Assembly (NCBI GenBank): GCA_002221725.1
Contig: NJFT01000339.1
Location: 1-31,410 of the forward strand
Length of the DNA stretch: 31,410 nt
Source of the DNA: Scedosporium boydii
Taxonomy: Eukaryota > Ascomycota > Sordariomycetes > Microascales > Microascaceae
Direction of reading: 5' to 3'
Below the pieces are notes generated by a model. It saw only the letters and a program-made list of their open reading frames with translations, was not told the origin of the DNA and made no database searches. The translations under genes were made by a program, and so were the position numbers. Below are positions 30,153 to 31,410 of the stretch, piece by piece (position 1 is the stretch's first letter; each line of letters opens with the position of its first letter).

Positions 30153-31314
30153 TTACGAGGCTGGAAACACGTGTGACTCAAGCGGTCGCGCCGATCGCCT
30201 GAGTGATTGGACCCACGCATGGTTCAACGCAGCTTCCGATGTTAACCTACTCTCAGGTGCCGGCTTCATGATTGCCTGGATGAAGTCTCTAGCCTCCTCT
30301 GAAACCTGGTTATTGATAAGTGTTTGTAACGGGAAGAAGTCCGGCCTCACTACGTAACTGAAAAGATCAGGGTACTCGGGGAAGGCGGCAGTTTTAGTGA
30401 GCATGCGGTAGATCATCTCGCCCAGGGACCACATATCCGCTGCCGTGTGGTCGATTGCGGCCTTCATCCGGACTTCCTTGCGAGAGAAGAGCTCGGGAGC
30501 CATGTAGTTTAGAGTGCCTTTTACCGTGGACGCCATCCCCGCCGTCTGGCCGACGATGCGCTTGCTGATGCCGAAGTCGCTGATCTTGACGTACCAGGAG
30601 CCCGCCGGGGGTTTGTTCTTGATTAGTACGTTCTACAGACGTCAGTGGGTCTGAGTAGTAAAACGATGTTTTTCTCTTGGTCCAATGGAACCTACGCTAG
30701 GCTTGATATCACGGTGTGCGAATCCATCCTTGTGCATGTAATCCAAGCCCTCCAGCACTTGATATGATACCTCCCGCACGTCCGGCTCGGGGAGCGGGGA
30801 GCTCGCCGACATGTGCGATTGTAAGTCTCCGAGTGGGAAATATTCCATGGCGATAAAGATATACTCGTTCATATCGTACCATCCGAGGAGTTTCACGAAA
30901 CACTTTGAGTACTGAAGAAAAAAAAGAGAAATCTGGTTAGCATTCCGCCCAGCCATAGAAGACGTGATTGGGGGGCCCGTTATCAGAGCAAGAAGAACGC
31001 ACCCTCCTCTGAGAAAACTTTGCCATAGCTTCTAGCTCGGCCACGTAATCGATCTTCTTCGCAACCGACTTATTCTTGGAGATCCTCTTGACAGCACGCT
31101 GCTCTATCTTGCTGTTACCCTCTACGCAACTCTGGAGGTAAACCTCCCCGAAGCCGCCCCCCGCTAGCGCCCTTTCAGTCACCCAGTACTCTGACCTTCG
31201 AGTCGGCCGCGCGTCGGTCTCGTCATCGGAGTCATCGCATTCGTGCACGGTATAGTTCTCGAGAAAGTATGTCTCCAGCTTCGTGCCCTGGACAAGGTCG
31301 GGGTACCGGAGCAT
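30153..31314 (-). CDS. Serine/threonine protein kinase (CAMK-like)
   Basis: Three exons on the minus strand: 31314-31003, 30911-30696, 30632-30153; 335 aa with phase-0 GT-AG introns. Every kinase landmark is present: glycine loop LAGGGFGEV (about 50-58), ATP-binding Lys in RAVKRI (K76), HRDIKPSNVL (D172), DFG (195-197), then GTLNYMAPE and DMWSLGEMIYRML. The domain ends with PESRLTSEAALNHAWV, the usual subdomain XI, so only about 14 residues follow the core. The N-terminal LETYFLENYTVHE...RPTRRSEYWV block is shared, as I recall, by a fungal family of CAMK-like kinases. The ATG at 31314 is the first plausible start in view, but only 96 bp of upstream sequence is present, so an upstream exon outside the window is possible. 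Substrate unknown. Confidence 0.88.
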
Positions 31315-31410
31315 TGTGGGGTTGGAGTGGGGCCGTTAACGGGATCCCTCCGCTCCAGAGTCGCGGTGTTGGAAGGACTTCTTGCGGATTCTCGCCGGGA
31401 AAAAGGGGAA
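31315..31410 (-). promoter_or_regulatory. Upstream sequence of the kinase gene, cut by window edge
   Basis: 96 bp upstream of the kinase start on the minus strand. It holds no in-frame ATG or clear acceptor that I could use to extend the gene. Contents beyond the edge are unknown. Confidence 0.35.

Noticed and set aside
1..31410. CRISPR array, transposon ends, or biosynthetic cluster
   Set aside because: No spaced identical repeats, no transposase, reverse transcriptase or terminal inverted repeats, and no PKS/NRPS/terpene enzymes were recognised.

Overview
The window is nuclear DNA from a filamentous ascomycete (Pezizomycotina, probably a sordariomycete; the class is an inference). The evidence is dense spliced genes with short introns (50-160 nt, GTRNGT donors, RCTAAC-type branch points), proteins of fungal type, and fungus-specific families. 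I see no prokaryotic, viral or organellar content, no CRISPR array, no rRNA and no convincing tRNA.

Left half (about 1-17,000) is a conserved housekeeping block. In order: TCTP (+), a proline-rich actin-patch/SH3-ligand-like protein (-), the Mis12/Mtw1 kinetochore subunit (+, divergent from the previous gene), the vacuolar lipase Atg15 (-), the complex I subunit NDUFB4/B15 (+, divergent from Atg15), a SAP18 homologue (-, with a GC-AG intron), the splicing factor Prp18 (+, divergent from SAP18), a Gtt1-type glutathione S-transferase (-), and the ISWI-complex subunit Itc1 (-, seven coding exons including one of 3 nt and one of 19 nt). Gene pairs alternate between divergent shared promoters and short convergent 3' ends.

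Right half (about 17,000-30,000) is gene-poor and looks accessory. It holds a decayed F-box (DUF7600-like) gene with a stop codon and several frameshifts, one of them made by a visible 11-bp tandem duplication. It also holds two diverged same-strand copies of a small fungal gene whose product carries the D...ExK...QxxxY signature of PD-(D/E)XK nucleases and resembles the N-terminal nuclease domain of type I restriction HsdR subunits. Copy A keeps the putative active site but has an unusual C-terminal 9-bp repeat and a stop. Copy B has lost the active-site D and E and has a 1-nt frameshift. A six-exon CorA-type Mg2+ transporter (-) sits intact between the two copies. At the right edge is an intact Ser/Thr protein kinase (-).

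The most noteworthy item is the HsdR-N/PD-(D/E)XK-like gene pair. One copy is apparently competent and one apparently dead, and they sit beside a degenerate F-box gene. Other points of interest are the GC-AG intron, the minimal exons of Itc1, and a diverged tandem repeat upstream of the F-box pseudogene. All spliced models were assembled by hand from frame, splice-site and family-likeness evidence; no database search was possible.
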